A stretch of 23,702 nucleotides of DNA from Bacteroidota bacterium (GTDB lineage: Bacteria > Bacteroidota > Bacteroidia > Chitinophagales > Chitinophagaceae), in assembly GCA_023391015.1 (NCBI GenBank), contig JAEWBT010000101.1:1-23702 (forward strand). Reading direction: 5' to 3'. Shown one piece after another: positions 6,018 to 14,551 of this stretch. A program made the translations under genes and the position numbers. The notes under the pieces are model-generated. The model saw only the letters and a list, made by a program, of their open reading frames with translations, was not told the origin of the DNA and did not search any database. Position 1 is the first letter of the stretch, and the number at the start of each line of letters is the position of its first letter.

Positions 6018-8429
6018 ATGCAAAAGAAATGGAAGCTGTTTCTGTGTCTGCTGTTTTTTGCGGCAACCGGAACGGCACAAAACCTGCAAATAAACCGGAT
6101 AGAGTATTTTTTTGACACCGACCCCGGCGTCGGCAACGGTATCCTCCTGACCGTTCCGCCAACCGACAGCCTGGCCCTCACAACCAGCATTGTAGTACCG
6201 GGCACGCTGACGCAGGGTTATCACTGGCTCTACGTCCGCAGCTATTATGACAGTGCCGGAACGCCCCGCAGCTGGTCACAAACGGAAGCAGCGCAATTCT
6301 ACATCCCCGACTCGCTCGTGTATGCCGAGTATTTTTTCGACACCGACCCCGGTCAGGGTGCCGGAACCGTGTTGAGCCTCGCCAACACGTCCGACTCTTT
6401 TAATCAAACCTTTTCCATTCCGGCACCGGCGCTGCTGGCTACCGGCACCCATAATCTGTATGTGCGGAGCCGCAGTCAAAGCGGCAAGTGGAGTATGGCC
6501 GAACCGGTGGATTTTTATACGCCCGGCGCCCTTGCCGGTGGCGAGTATTTTTTTGATGTGGATCCCGGCATGGGCAATGGAACCGCGTTTTCATTTGCCG
6601 CTACCGATTCTTTAAACACCAATCTGGCCATAACGATTCCGGCTCTTTCCGGCGGCGTACACTTGTTGTATGTGCGCACCCGGACGCTCAGCGGTGCCTG
6701 GGGACACGCCTATCCGGTAGATTTTTTCGTGAACGGCGCAGTCGTCGATGGCGAATATTTTTTTGATACCGATCCCGGCGCAGGCAACGGTACTGCCTTT
6801 ACGTTTATGCCCGGCGATTCGGTAACGCAATCCCTGACCGTCAGCACGGCCGCGCTCTCCGGTGGCGAACACCGCCTGTATGTCCGCAGCCGCGATAATT
6901 CCGGTAGATGGAGCCTTGCCGACGAATCTTTTTTCTATCTCTTGCCTAAAATCGTGAAAGGAGAATATTATTGGGACGCTGATCCCGGCATTGGTAACGG
7001 CACTGCGCTTTTCAACAGCGGCACCTCCGACAGTCTGGCCCAGAATTTTACCCTGAATGCGCCCTGCCTGCCGCCCGGCAAGCACCTTTTGAGCGTGCGC
7101 ACCCTGGATGATCAGGGGCATTGGAGTTTGATCGAATCCGACTCTATCACATTTGTGAATCCCACTATGGCGCTGACAATCGCCTATCCGGGGCCGGGGC
7201 CGTTTGGAACGCCCGTAAAACTGCGCGCTTCCGGCGGCCGCCAGCCTTATCAATACCAACTGGATAGCAACCCGATGGGGCTCGATAGCATTTTGCTGGC
7301 CCCTAATGCAACGGCAGTGGTATTTACGGCTACTGATAGCTGCGGTTATACGGCTACGGCAGCGCTGACGACGCCCGCTGCCCCAACAGACCTTTCAAAC
7401 GAACCGACAGCAACCGGAACGGTCGCCCTGACCGGCTGGGATCATTGGGTGTATTTGCTGGATGGGAACGGTAAAATTATCGGCTCGGTACACGATAGCC
7501 GGCAAAACCTCGGCACCACTGCCATCTCCTATAAGCACATTGAAGCGCCAGACACGGTGCGGCAATACACCAACAATCCAACCCACTATTTTGACCGCAA
7601 CTGGTACCTTTCGAGCGAGCGCGCTCCGCAGCAGCATGTGGGTTTGCGACTGTATGGAACAGCGGCAGAATTGGCGCGTTACACCGCCGCAGAGCCTGCC
7701 GTAACGCAGCCGCAGCAACTCTATCTCACCAAATACAACGGCCCGAATGAAGACCTGGATTATGGGAATAATCCGGCGGTTGCTGCTGCTTACCGCTATT
7801 ATCTGCCTGATTCTTCGGGGACTTTTACCGGTGCCACAACGAATGGTTTTTATGTGAATTACCACGTGCCGGGTTTTTCAGAATTTTACCTCAACCGAAG
7901 TCTGAATGAGCCGCTTTCGCTGGCCAGAATAGACGTGCGTGGCACCGCCGAAAAGGCTCGTATCCGGATTGACTGGGAAACGACAGACGAGCAGGATTTG
8001 CTGCGCTACGAGTTGGTGAAACAAACGGGTAGCGAGTGGAAAAAGCTGGAAACTGTGGCGGCCCGCAACCAGCCTGCCAATACCTACACTGCCTATGACG
8101 ATGCGCCATTTTGGGGAAAAAACATCTATCAGGTGCGGATCGTGGAAGCGAATGGAACCGTGAGTTACAGTTCATCAGTGGTAGTTCACTATGTTGAAAC
8201 GGCTACGATTGCCATTTTCCCCAACCCAACGGTGGATGTGGTGAACGTGAACGGCGTGGCACCTGGCTCGGTGCTGATCCTCACCGACATTTCCGGAAAA
8301 ACCATTTTTTCGCGGCCTGCTTCCACCGACAACCAGCTTTCTTTAAATAACCTTCCCGCCGGCGTCTATAACCTCATTATCCGGCAACCGAATGGAGAGC
8401 AACTGCAAACGCCCGTTTTGAAGCGGTAG
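6018..8429 (+). CDS. Five-repeat T9SS cargo surface protein
   Basis: This 803-residue protein is predicted to be secreted by the type IX system. It has a signal peptide (1 to about 20, ending GTA). Five repeats of about 70-75 residues start at Glu29, Glu104, Glu176, Glu246 and Glu316. Each begins EYFFDTDPGxGNG or close to it, and each has H-x-LYVRSR and SGxWS later in the unit. Repeat 5 has drifted (EYYWDADPG, LSVRT). A region without clear repeats follows (about 380-620), then a fibronectin-like segment (IRIDWETTDEQDLLRYEL, about 650-720). The last 75 residues start with IFPNPTVDVV and run to PVLKR, the pattern of the type A T9SS C-terminal sorting domain. Function is unknown; an adhesin or polysaccharide-binding role is a guess. 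A second ATG at 6008 is in another frame. Confidence 0.88.
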   Translation: MQKKWKLFLCLLFFAATGTAQNLQINRIEYFFDTDPGVGNGILLTVPPTDSLALTTSIVVPGTLTQGYHWLYVRSYYDSAGTPRSWSQTEAAQFYIPDSLVYAEYFFDTDPGQGAGTVLSLANTSDSFNQTFSIPAPALLATGTHNLYVRSRSQSGKWSMAEPVDFYTPGALAGGEYFFDVDPGMGNGTAFSFAATDSLNTNLAITIPALSGGVHLLYVRTRTLSGAWGHAYPVDFFVNGAVVDGEYFFDTDPGAGNGTAFTFMPGDSVTQSLTVSTAALSGGEHRLYVRSRDNSGRWSLADESFFYLLPKIVKGEYYWDADPGIGNGTALFNSGTSDSLAQNFTLNAPCLPPGKHLLSVRTLDDQGHWSLIESDSITFVNPTMALTIAYPGPGPFGTPVKLRASGGRQPYQYQLDSNPMGLDSILLAPNATAVVFTATDSCGYTATAALTTPAAPTDLSNEPTATGTVALTGWDHWVYLLDGNGKIIGSVHDSRQNLGTTAISYKHIEAPDTVRQYTNNPTHYFDRNWYLSSERAPQQHVGLRLYGTAAELARYTAAEPAVTQPQQLYLTKYNGPNEDLDYGNNPAVAAAYRYYLPDSSGTFTGATTNGFYVNYHVPGFSEFYLNRSLNEPLSLARIDVRGTAEKARIRIDWETTDEQDLLRYELVKQTGSEWKKLETVAARNQPANTYTAYDDAPFWGKNIYQVRIVEANGTVSYSSSVVVHYVETATIAIFPNPTVDVVNVNGVAPGSVLILTDISGKTIFSRPASTDNQLSLNNLPAGVYNLIIRQPNGEQLQTPVLKR

Positions 8430-8440
8430 GGTTTCTTAAG

Positions 8441-8478
8441 GTTTATAAGGTTGATGTAGTTTATAGCGGTTTATGAAG
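8441..8478. repeat. Short GTTTAT word tract after the T9SS gene
   Basis: GTTTAT occurs at 8441, 8459 and 8469, and a variant GTTGAT at 8450, giving a period of 9 to 10 bases. It begins 11 bases after the stop codon and looks non-coding. No terminator hairpin is seen here. Confidence 0.55.
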
Positions 8479-8553
8479 TGGAGCGCATTTAGCCTTTGAG
8501 TAAAAATTTCCGGAAAATGTGTTTGCGTTTCCGGATGAAATTTCCGGAAATCT

Positions 8554-8689
8554 GTACGCTGGCGCGAGTGTTCGCGCAGCGGCACTCGTGTCTATACAGG
8601 TTGGCAGTCTTTGACTGCCCTTTGTGCCAGTCGGAGATTGCCAATTAAATACACACTGGAGCGCTGCGCCAACTTTTGCGCGAGCGTAC
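8554..8689. repeat. 136-bp inverted-repeat element
   Basis: Arms of 28 bases at 8554-8581 and 8662-8689 are inverted copies with 23 of 28 positions matching by hand alignment. Both begin and end with exact blocks (GTACGCT at the outer edge and CGCAGCG at the inner edge). The interior holds a perfect hairpin GGCAGTC-TTT-GACTGCC (8603-8619) and a shorter CGAGTG/CACTCG pairing. There is no open reading frame and no transposase, so this may be a MITE-like or REP-like element, or a large structured leader. I saw no clear target-site duplication. Confidence 0.6.
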
Positions 8690-8708
8690 GTTCTTCGCGG
8701 CTGCCCCT

Positions 8709-8716
8709 TACTTTCG
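8709..8716 (+). promoter_or_regulatory. Possible -7 element before the nitronate monooxygenase gene
   Basis: TACTTTCG is one base from the consensus TAnnTTTG and ends seven bases before the ATG at 8724. No TTTG is found at the expected -33 distance. If real, the transcript would have almost no leader. Confidence 0.3.
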
Positions 8717-8723
8717 CGGGGCT

Positions 8724-9689
8724 ATGCTGGAAAACACTTCGCCTTTCGCTAACCGCGTTACCCGACTTTTTAACATCGACTACCCGATTATTCAGGCTGG
8801 GATGATTTGGGCGTCGGGTTGGCGGCTGGCGGCGGCAGTGTCCAACGCAGGCGGCCTTGGGATGATTGGTGCAGGCAGCATGTATCCCGACCAGCTTCGG
8901 GAGAACATCCAAAAGTGCAAGGCAGCGACCGATAAACCCTTTGCCGTAAACCTGCCCCTCCTTTACCCGGATATTGAGCAACATGTAGCCATTATTCTGG
9001 AAGAAAAAGTGCCTATTGTTTTCACTTCGGCGGGCAACCCGAAAACCTGGACCGGAACGCTCAAAGAAGCGGGTATTACCGTCGTTCATGTGGTCAGTTC
9101 GGCCAGGTTTGCGAAAAAAAGCGAAGACGCAGGCGTGGATGCCGTGGTTGCCGAAGGCTTTGAAGCCGGGGGCCACAATGGCCGTGAAGAAACCACCACA
9201 CTGTGTCTCATTCCGGCGGTACGGCAGGCAGTAAACATTCCGGTCATTGCTGCTGGTGGCATTGCCACAGGACGGCAGTTGTTTGCCGTGATGGCCCTTG
9301 GAGCAGAAGGTGGCCAAATTGGGTCGCGCTTTGTGGCCACGCCGGAAGCATCCAGCCACCCGGCTTTTAAAGAAGCGGTTGTAGCCGCGGGAGAAGGCGA
9401 CACGGTGCTTTCCCTTAAAAAACTAACGCCCGTTCGGCTCCTGAAAAATCCTTTTCAAGAGCGCGTGGCCAAAGCGGAGAAAGAAGGTGCCAACGAAGAA
9501 ACGCTTTCCGGAATTTTGGGCCGCGGACGTGCCAAGCTGGGCATGTGGGAGGGCGACCTGACTGAGGGCGAACTGGAGATCGGGCAGGCGAGCGCGCTGA
9601 TAAATGACATTGTGCCCGCCGGAGCGCTCGTGGAGCGTATTTGGGAGGAATTCAACGCGGCTGTTGCCCAACCTTTTTACCCGGCGTAG
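8724..9689 (+). CDS. Nitronate monooxygenase / FabK-like FMN oxidoreductase
   Basis: This is a 321-residue TIM-barrel flavoprotein of the 2-nitropropane dioxygenase superfamily. Visible marks are the N-terminal YPIIQAGM (about 19-26), the SNAGGLGMIGAG glycine segment (about 40-51), the EGFEAGGHNG motif with the family's active-site His, and AAGGIATGRQ and GAEGGQIGSRF, which bind the FMN phosphate. The family includes nitronate monooxygenases, which oxidise alkyl nitronates, and FabK, which reduces enoyl-ACP. Sequence alone does not settle which this is. The neighbouring acpP and fabF make a fatty-acid role plausible. The start is ATG 8724. A TTG at 8676 would extend it into the inverted-repeat element and add residues not seen in the family. 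Confidence 0.85.
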   Translation: MLENTSPFANRVTRLFNIDYPIIQAGMIWASGWRLAAAVSNAGGLGMIGAGSMYPDQLRENIQKCKAATDKPFAVNLPLLYPDIEQHVAIILEEKVPIVFTSAGNPKTWTGTLKEAGITVVHVVSSARFAKKSEDAGVDAVVAEGFEAGGHNGREETTTLCLIPAVRQAVNIPVIAAGGIATGRQLFAVMALGAEGGQIGSRFVATPEASSHPAFKEAVVAAGEGDTVLSLKKLTPVRLLKNPFQERVAKAEKEGANEETLSGILGRGRAKLGMWEGDLTEGELEIGQASALINDIVPAGALVERIWEEFNAAVAQPFYPA

Positions 9690-9781
9690 CTTCGCCCCAT
9701 TATTGGAAAGCTTTTTGTACCCTATCTTTCCGGCGGGAAAAGAAAGCCTTATGCGCTTTCCGGAAAAAAGCGTTTTTCCGC

Positions 9782-9811
9782 TTTGGATATTCCCCTGAAA
9801 AACTATTTTTG
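9782..9811 (+). promoter_or_regulatory. Bacteroidota-type promoter for acpP
   Basis: TTTG (9782-9785) is followed by 18 bases and then TATTTTTG (9804-9811), an exact match to the TAnnTTTG -7 element of the Bacteroidota primary sigma factor. This predicts a transcript start around 9815-9818 and a leader of about 25-30 bases before the acpP ATG. It is the best promoter in the window. Confidence 0.75.
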
Positions 9812-9843
9812 CACCTCTCAATTTTTAAACCAATCCAACAGCC

Positions 9844-10080
9844 ATGTCTGAAATCGCAAACCGGGTAAAGAAAATTATCGTTGACAAGCTCGGCGTAGAT
9901 GAAGCCGACGTTGTGCCAGAAGCGTCTTTTACCAACGACCTCGGTGCCGACTCCCTCGACACCGTAGAACTGATCATGGAATTCGAAAAAGAATTCAACA
10001 TCTCTATCCCGGACGAACAGGCCGAGACCATCACCACTGTTGGACAGGCTGTTTCTTACCTCGAAGAGCACGTAAAGTAA
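9844..10080 (+). CDS. acpP: Acyl carrier protein
   Basis: This 78-residue acidic protein carries growing acyl chains in type II fatty-acid synthesis. The phosphopantetheine attachment motif is GADSLDTVEL, with Ser37 as the modified residue. The order of helices, the length and the net negative charge are all typical. It follows a clear promoter and is followed by fabF after 106 bases. The acpP-fabF-rnc order is common in Bacteroidota and other bacteria, and links lipid synthesis with RNase III. Confidence 0.97.
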   Translation: MSEIANRVKKIIVDKLGVDEADVVPEASFTNDLGADSLDTVELIMEFEKEFNISIPDEQAETITTVGQAVSYLEEHVK

Positions 10081-10093
10081 TTTTTAAGTAGAA

Positions 10094-10161
10094 AGACTAA
10101 AGACAAAAGGCCAAGGAGGATTTGATGCCCTCTTTCGTCTTTTGTCTATCGTCTTTTGTCT
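10094..10161. repeat. Imperfect inverted repeat with GTCTTTTGTCT words between acpP and fabF
   Basis: AGACTAAAGACAAAAG (10094-10109) pairs imperfectly with CTTTTGTCTATCGTCT (10139-10154), and GTCTTTTGTCT occurs twice (10137-10147 and 10151-10161). The two arms could form a hairpin in the acpP-fabF transcript. No T tract follows. Its role, if any, could be to set the ratio of acpP to fabF mRNA, which is inference. Confidence 0.45.
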
Positions 10162-10186
10162 CCTCAATTTTTCCCTCAAACTGTTT

Positions 10187-11449
10187 ATGACAGCATCCCT
10201 GAAACGCGTTGTCGTTACGGGCATTGGTGCCCTGACCCCACTTGGCAATAACGTTCCCGAATACTGGAACGGGCTGCTGGCTGGCGTCTCCGGTGCCGGG
10301 CCGATTACCCAGTTTGACTGCTCGAAGTTTAAAACCAAATTTGCCTGCGAAGTCAAAAACTTTAATCCGGAAGATTACTTTGACCGGAAGGAAGTTCGCA
10401 AGCTCGACCGCTTTTCCCAAATCGCCATTGTAGCGGCAGAGGAAGCCGTAAAAATGGCCGGCCTCGACGTTCCCGACGCGGTAAACAAAGAACGCGTGGG
10501 TGTGGTTTGGGCTTCCGGAATCGGCGGTATGGTGACCTTTATCGAGGAAATCCGCAACTACGCCACCGGCGACGGCACCCCCCGTTTCAGTCCGTTTTTC
10601 ATTCCTAAGATGATTCTGGACATTGCCTCCGGCCATATCTCCATGAAGTACGGCTTTATGGGACCGAATTACGCAACGGTGTCGGCTTGTGCCTCTTCTA
10701 CCAACGCCCTCATTGACGCTTTTAATCTTATTCGCCTCGGCAAAGCCGACGTGATGATTACCGGTGGCTCTGAAGCAGTGGTAACGGAGGCTGGTGTGGG
10801 TGGTTTCAACGCCATGAAAGCCCTTTCGGAGCGCAACGACTCGCCCGAAACCGCTTCCCGCCCGTTTGACAAAGACCGCGATGGATTTGTGCTCGGCGAA
10901 GGCGCAGGCGCACTGGTGCTGGAAGAACTGGAACACGCTAAAAAGCGTGGGGCCACGATTCTGGGCGAGATGGTCGGCGGCGGCATGAGCGCCGACGCGT
11001 ACCACCTGACGGCGCCGCACCCCGAAGGCCGCGGCGTAATTAACGTGATGAAAGCTGCCCTGGACGACGCCGGTATGCAGCCCGAAGACATTGACTATAT
11101 CAATGTGCATGGCACTTCTACCCCACTGGGCGACGTGGCCGAGCTGCTGGCCATCCAAAAAGTGTTTGGAGACCATGCTTACGACATGAATATTTCATCC
11201 ACCAAAAGCATGACGGGCCACCTGCTGGGCGGCGCGGGCGCGATTGAAGCCATTGCTGCCTTAAAAGCGGTGATGCACGACGCCATTCCGCCTACTATCA
11301 ACCACTTCACCGACGATCCGGAAATTGACCCAAAGCTGAACCTGACGTTCAACGAGGCGCAGTACCGGCCGGTGCGGGCAGCCCTGAGCAACACCTTTGG
11401 ATTCGGCGGCCACAATGCTACCACGATTTTCAAGAAATACGAAGCTTAA
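10187..11449 (+). CDS. fabF: Beta-ketoacyl-ACP synthase II
   Basis: This 420-residue condensing enzyme joins malonyl-ACP to an acyl-ACP in chain elongation. The catalytic triad is visible: Cys168 in VSACASS, His308 in NVHGTSTPLGD and His345 in MTGHLLGGAG, with Lys340 before it. The C-terminal FGFGGHNAT loop is also typical. Length and N-terminus (KRVVVTGIGALTPLG) match FabF. The start is ATG 10187; a TTG at 10142 would add fifteen residues encoded by the word repeat upstream. It sits between acpP and rnc, with only 12 bases to rnc. Confidence 0.97.
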   Translation: MTASLKRVVVTGIGALTPLGNNVPEYWNGLLAGVSGAGPITQFDCSKFKTKFACEVKNFNPEDYFDRKEVRKLDRFSQIAIVAAEEAVKMAGLDVPDAVNKERVGVVWASGIGGMVTFIEEIRNYATGDGTPRFSPFFIPKMILDIASGHISMKYGFMGPNYATVSACASSTNALIDAFNLIRLGKADVMITGGSEAVVTEAGVGGFNAMKALSERNDSPETASRPFDKDRDGFVLGEGAGALVLEELEHAKKRGATILGEMVGGGMSADAYHLTAPHPEGRGVINVMKAALDDAGMQPEDIDYINVHGTSTPLGDVAELLAIQKVFGDHAYDMNISSTKSMTGHLLGGAGAIEAIAALKAVMHDAIPPTINHFTDDPEIDPKLNLTFNEAQYRPVRAALSNTFGFGGHNATTIFKKYEA

Positions 11450-11461
11450 ATTTTCCGGAAT

Positions 11462-12178
11462 ATGGCGGGTATCGTAACGCGCTTCCGCCATTTTTTTAAA
11501 AGCCCCAAAGAGCTTTCCTACCAACTGGAGCGGGTCATTGGCTTTCGGCCGCGGTACCTGCCCTACTACGAAGCAGCACTCACCCACCGCTCTTCCAACG
11601 AAGCGCTTTCTGCCAATAACGAACGGCTGGAATTTCTCGGCGATGCCATTTTGGGTGCAGTTGTCGCGGAATATCTTTTCAAAAAGTACCCGACGCAAGA
11701 CGAAGGTTTTCTAACCGAATTACGCTCCCGCATTGTGTGTCGCGAATCGCTCAATAGCATTTCGCTGCAAATGGGCCTGGATAAACTGGTACAGTTCAAC
11801 CAGGCCGACCGCGCGCTGGGTCGCTCCCACATCTTTGGCAACGCGCTGGAGGCTCTTGTGGGCGCGGTGTATCTCGATAAGGGCTACGAAAAAACCTGCA
11901 AATTTATCCTCAAGGTTTTGCTGCGCAACTACGTGGATATTGACACGGTAGCGCAAACCGATACCAATTTTAAAAACAAACTCCTCAGCCTCGCGCAACG
12001 CAGGGGCGAAACGCTGGAGTACGTCGTACTGTCCGATAAACAGGAGGGCGCACGGCGGATTTTTACCGTTGCAGTGCTGATAAATGGGGAAGAAAAAGCG
12101 CAGGGCACTGGCTACACTAAAAAAGCAGCCGGGCAAATGGCCTCACAGAAGGCACTGGAGCTGCTGGGAGAAGGCTGA
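11462..12178 (+). CDS. rnc: Ribonuclease III
   Basis: This 238-residue enzyme cleaves double-stranded RNA in rRNA and mRNA processing. The signature NERLEFLGDA (53-62) carries the catalytic Glu57 and Asp61. The second catalytic segment reads GNALEALVGAVYLD, with Asn where E. coli has Asp114; this substitution is common in relatives and not a defect. A double-stranded RNA binding domain covers about 165-237 (FKNKLLSLAQRRGE to KAAGQMASQKALELL). It starts 12 bases after fabF with a TTCCGGAA palindrome immediately before the ATG, so it is surely cotranscribed. Its stop faces the convergent sugar transferase gene across 41 bases, with no hairpin I can identify. Confidence 0.97.
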   Translation: MAGIVTRFRHFFKSPKELSYQLERVIGFRPRYLPYYEAALTHRSSNEALSANNERLEFLGDAILGAVVAEYLFKKYPTQDEGFLTELRSRIVCRESLNSISLQMGLDKLVQFNQADRALGRSHIFGNALEALVGAVYLDKGYEKTCKFILKVLLRNYVDIDTVAQTDTNFKNKLLSLAQRRGETLEYVVLSDKQEGARRIFTVAVLINGEEKAQGTGYTKKAAGQMASQKALELLGEG

Positions 12179-12219
12179 ATTTCCGGAAATTCCGGTTCCT
12201 AATCCCTGACTTTTCTCTC

Positions 12220-13644
12220 CTACTTTCCGCGCCCCTGGAACAACACCCGGAAGGTGTAAAGCATAATCTTGATGTCCAGCGCCAGGGAACAGTTTTCGAT
12301 GTAGAGCAGGTCATAGCGCATCCGCTGAATCATCTCGCCTACGTTTTCGGCGTAGCCAAACTTCACCATTCCCCAAGATGTCAGACCAGGTTTCACTTTG
12401 TGGAGATACCGGTAATGCGGGTGTGTCTGGGTGATAATTTGTATGAAGTGAGCGCGCTCGGGCCGTGGACCTACAAGGCTCATATCGCCTTTGAGGATGT
12501 TGAAAAACTGCGGCAACTCATCAATACGCCATTTGCGCATGATGCGGCCCCAAGGTGTGATCCGAGGATCGCCCTTGCTGCTGAGCGCTGGCCCGGAAGC
12601 TTCCGCATCTACGTACATCGACCGGAATTTATAGATATAGAACGGCTCTCCATGTAATCCAATGCGCTGCTGCCGGTAGAAGATAGGGCCAGGTGAGGAA
12701 AGCCGCACCTTCAGCGCTGAGAAAATCAAAAACGGACTCAGGGCCAGAATCGCCGTTCCGGAAACCACCACATCAATTACCCGCTTGCACACCCGTTGCC
12801 AGTCGGGCATCAGGTTGGGCTCAATGGTAATCAGCACTGCGTCATAGACATTGCTTGTTTTCACAAACCCGGAAATAATGTCGTGCAGGTCGGGCAAGAG
12901 CTTCACCGTTACCGGCTTGTTGGAAAGGCGCGTCAGCAGGTTGTCCAGCAGGTGATGTTCCGAAGAATCCACTGCCACAATCACTTCTTCAATTTCGGCG
13001 CGGTCAATAATGCTTTCCAGTTCGCCGATGCTGCCCAGCTGCGGCAGGTAGGCGCTCATACCGTTGCCTTTTTCTTTTCCGGAATACACAAAGCCTTTAA
13101 ACAGATTTCCGAGCGCCACCGGGCTTTCGGTAATTTGTTTATAGAGATGAATGGCCTCACTATTTCCGCCGATGATCAACGTATTGAAACCGACCCGCCC
13201 CCGGATGAGATTGCTTTTGACGCGACGCATCACCAGCAGGCGAAAAAGCAGCGTCAGCGAGGTATGGATAAGCAGGTAGCGGCCCGTGCTGCCAATAAAA
13301 TAATGATAGTTGTCGGCGTCGTCGGCAAAAATGATAAGCGATACCAACACCACCCCGAAGATGCAACTCAGTAAGGTGCGGTTCACCTCGTGCAGCCGCG
13401 ATTTCCGGTAGGGGTCAAAATAAGTGCCGCAAAGCGTGTACCAGGCAATCCAGATCAACGGAATGGCCAGGAAACAAAGAAACCAGTCGCGGGGCAAGAG
13501 CAGTTTCCAGGCCTGCCAAAACCCCGATTTCCCCAGCGCATCGTAGCGATATGAAAAAGCCAGCAGCCACGCCAGCGCCGCCGATGCATAATCGGCGATA
13601 ACCCAGTTGCGAATGGCTTTGTTTTTTTGCTGTAACGTAGGCAT
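12220..13644 (-). CDS. Undecaprenyl-phosphate sugar phosphotransferase (WcaJ/WbaP type)
   Basis: This 474-residue inner-membrane enzyme moves a sugar-1-phosphate from a nucleotide sugar to the lipid carrier and so starts assembly of an exopolysaccharide or O-antigen unit. Four membrane segments are visible in the N-terminal third (about 12-32, 54-72, 90-107, 123-140). A Rossmann-like CoA-binding-type domain follows (GFNTLIIGGNSEA at 152-164). A further hydrophobic helix begins after KRVIDVVVSG (about 277-303) and leads into the catalytic part, with KFRSM (319-323), WRIDELPQ (362-369) and VGPRPE (381-386), the hallmarks of the bacterial sugar transferase family. The sugar cannot be told from sequence. 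It is the last gene of a three-gene minus-strand operon, 19 bases after the lipoprotein gene. Confidence 0.93.
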   Translation of the reverse strand: MPTLQQKNKAIRNWVIADYASAALAWLLAFSYRYDALGKSGFWQAWKLLLPRDWFLCFLAIPLIWIAWYTLCGTYFDPYRKSRLHEVNRTLLSCIFGVVLVSLIIFADDADNYHYFIGSTGRYLLIHTSLTLLFRLLVMRRVKSNLIRGRVGFNTLIIGGNSEAIHLYKQITESPVALGNLFKGFVYSGKEKGNGMSAYLPQLGSIGELESIIDRAEIEEVIVAVDSSEHHLLDNLLTRLSNKPVTVKLLPDLHDIISGFVKTSNVYDAVLITIEPNLMPDWQRVCKRVIDVVVSGTAILALSPFLIFSALKVRLSSPGPIFYRQQRIGLHGEPFYIYKFRSMYVDAEASGPALSSKGDPRITPWGRIMRKWRIDELPQFFNILKGDMSLVGPRPERAHFIQIITQTHPHYRYLHKVKPGLTSWGMVKFGYAENVGEMIQRMRYDLLYIENCSLALDIKIMLYTFRVLFQGRGK

Positions 13645-13663
13645 CTCCCCGGCTCTTAAACGC

Positions 13664-14521
13664 TTAAAACAAGACTGCTTTTACGTCGTCCACAATCACA
13701 TAGCCGCTCTTCGCGTCGCCGTCCGGATAAATCTGAAACGCAAAATGGAAGTTGGCTGCCCCGCTGCCCAGTTTTGCAATGGCCTGCTGCAACGGAATGT
13801 AAACTTTATTAGCCTTTGGACTTGGTAGTAAAGTCAGGAAATAATTGGGCTGTGTATAGTTCTCCGCATAAATCCCTACCCGCAGGTAGGCCGTGCTTTT
13901 ATAATCCAGTTCCAGCACCGGCTCGCTGTTGGTGTTGACGAACACAAATTTCCGGTTGGTCGTTACAGTCGTTGTCAAGCCACCGGTATCTACACTGAAT
14001 TTTCCCGAACGCGTACCATCCAGCACCTCTGCCGGGTCCGTTGTGTTGGCCACAGGCGCACCGCTCACCGTTACAAAATCGTTGCTGTTTTCAAAATCCT
14101 CTACATAATAAAAGTTGGAAAGCGCGGTGTAACCGGTCTTAGCTGCAATCGCAATCGTTTTTCCGGGGTCAGCGGTCAGCGTTGTTTTGTAAGGCGTGTA
14201 ATGCGCGTATTGCAGTTGATAGCTAAACAACCCACTGTTATCCACCATCGGGAAAAGAATCAACTCGCCTGTGCCCGAGGCCAGCACCGGAATGCGGGTC
14301 GGCAGGTCAAATCCACCGATATTTCTGCCGTTGTAAACCGCAAAAACCGACCGGATTTGGTGCGTCGTGCCGCCGGTGTTATCCGTGCGGTTTTTTTCAA
14401 ACTGAAACGAATCTACTTGGAGGTAGGTCGGAATTTCCTCTGCCGGATTGATGATATTACAACCAGTTCCCCCAAAGGCAGCCAGCGATAAAAAAAGAAA
14501 AAAGATAAAACGAAAAGACAT
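13664..14521 (-). CDS. Putative lipoprotein in the polysaccharide operon
   Basis: This 285-residue exported protein starts at ATG 14521; a TTG three codons upstream is less likely. The signal peptide ends GGTGC, with Cys21 as the probable lipid site, although Gly at -3 is not standard for a lipobox. The mature protein is rich in Thr, Asn and aromatic residues with alternating hydrophobics, suggesting an all-beta domain. The end (GYVIVDDVKAVLF) resembles the last strand of a carbohydrate-binding-like sandwich, but that is weak. I do not recognise the family. It is 30 bases after the Gfo/Idh gene and 19 bases before the sugar transferase, so a role in surface polysaccharide is inferred from context. 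Confidence 0.8.
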   Translation of the reverse strand: MSFRFIFFLFLSLAAFGGTGCNIINPAEEIPTYLQVDSFQFEKNRTDNTGGTTHQIRSVFAVYNGRNIGGFDLPTRIPVLASGTGELILFPMVDNSGLFSYQLQYAHYTPYKTTLTADPGKTIAIAAKTGYTALSNFYYVEDFENSNDFVTVSGAPVANTTDPAEVLDGTRSGKFSVDTGGLTTTVTTNRKFVFVNTNSEPVLELDYKSTAYLRVGIYAENYTQPNYFLTLLPSPKANKVYIPLQQAIAKLGSGAANFHFAFQIYPDGDAKSGYVIVDDVKAVLF

Positions 14522-14551
14522 CGGTAACAATCGGTTCTAAAAAAATACTCT

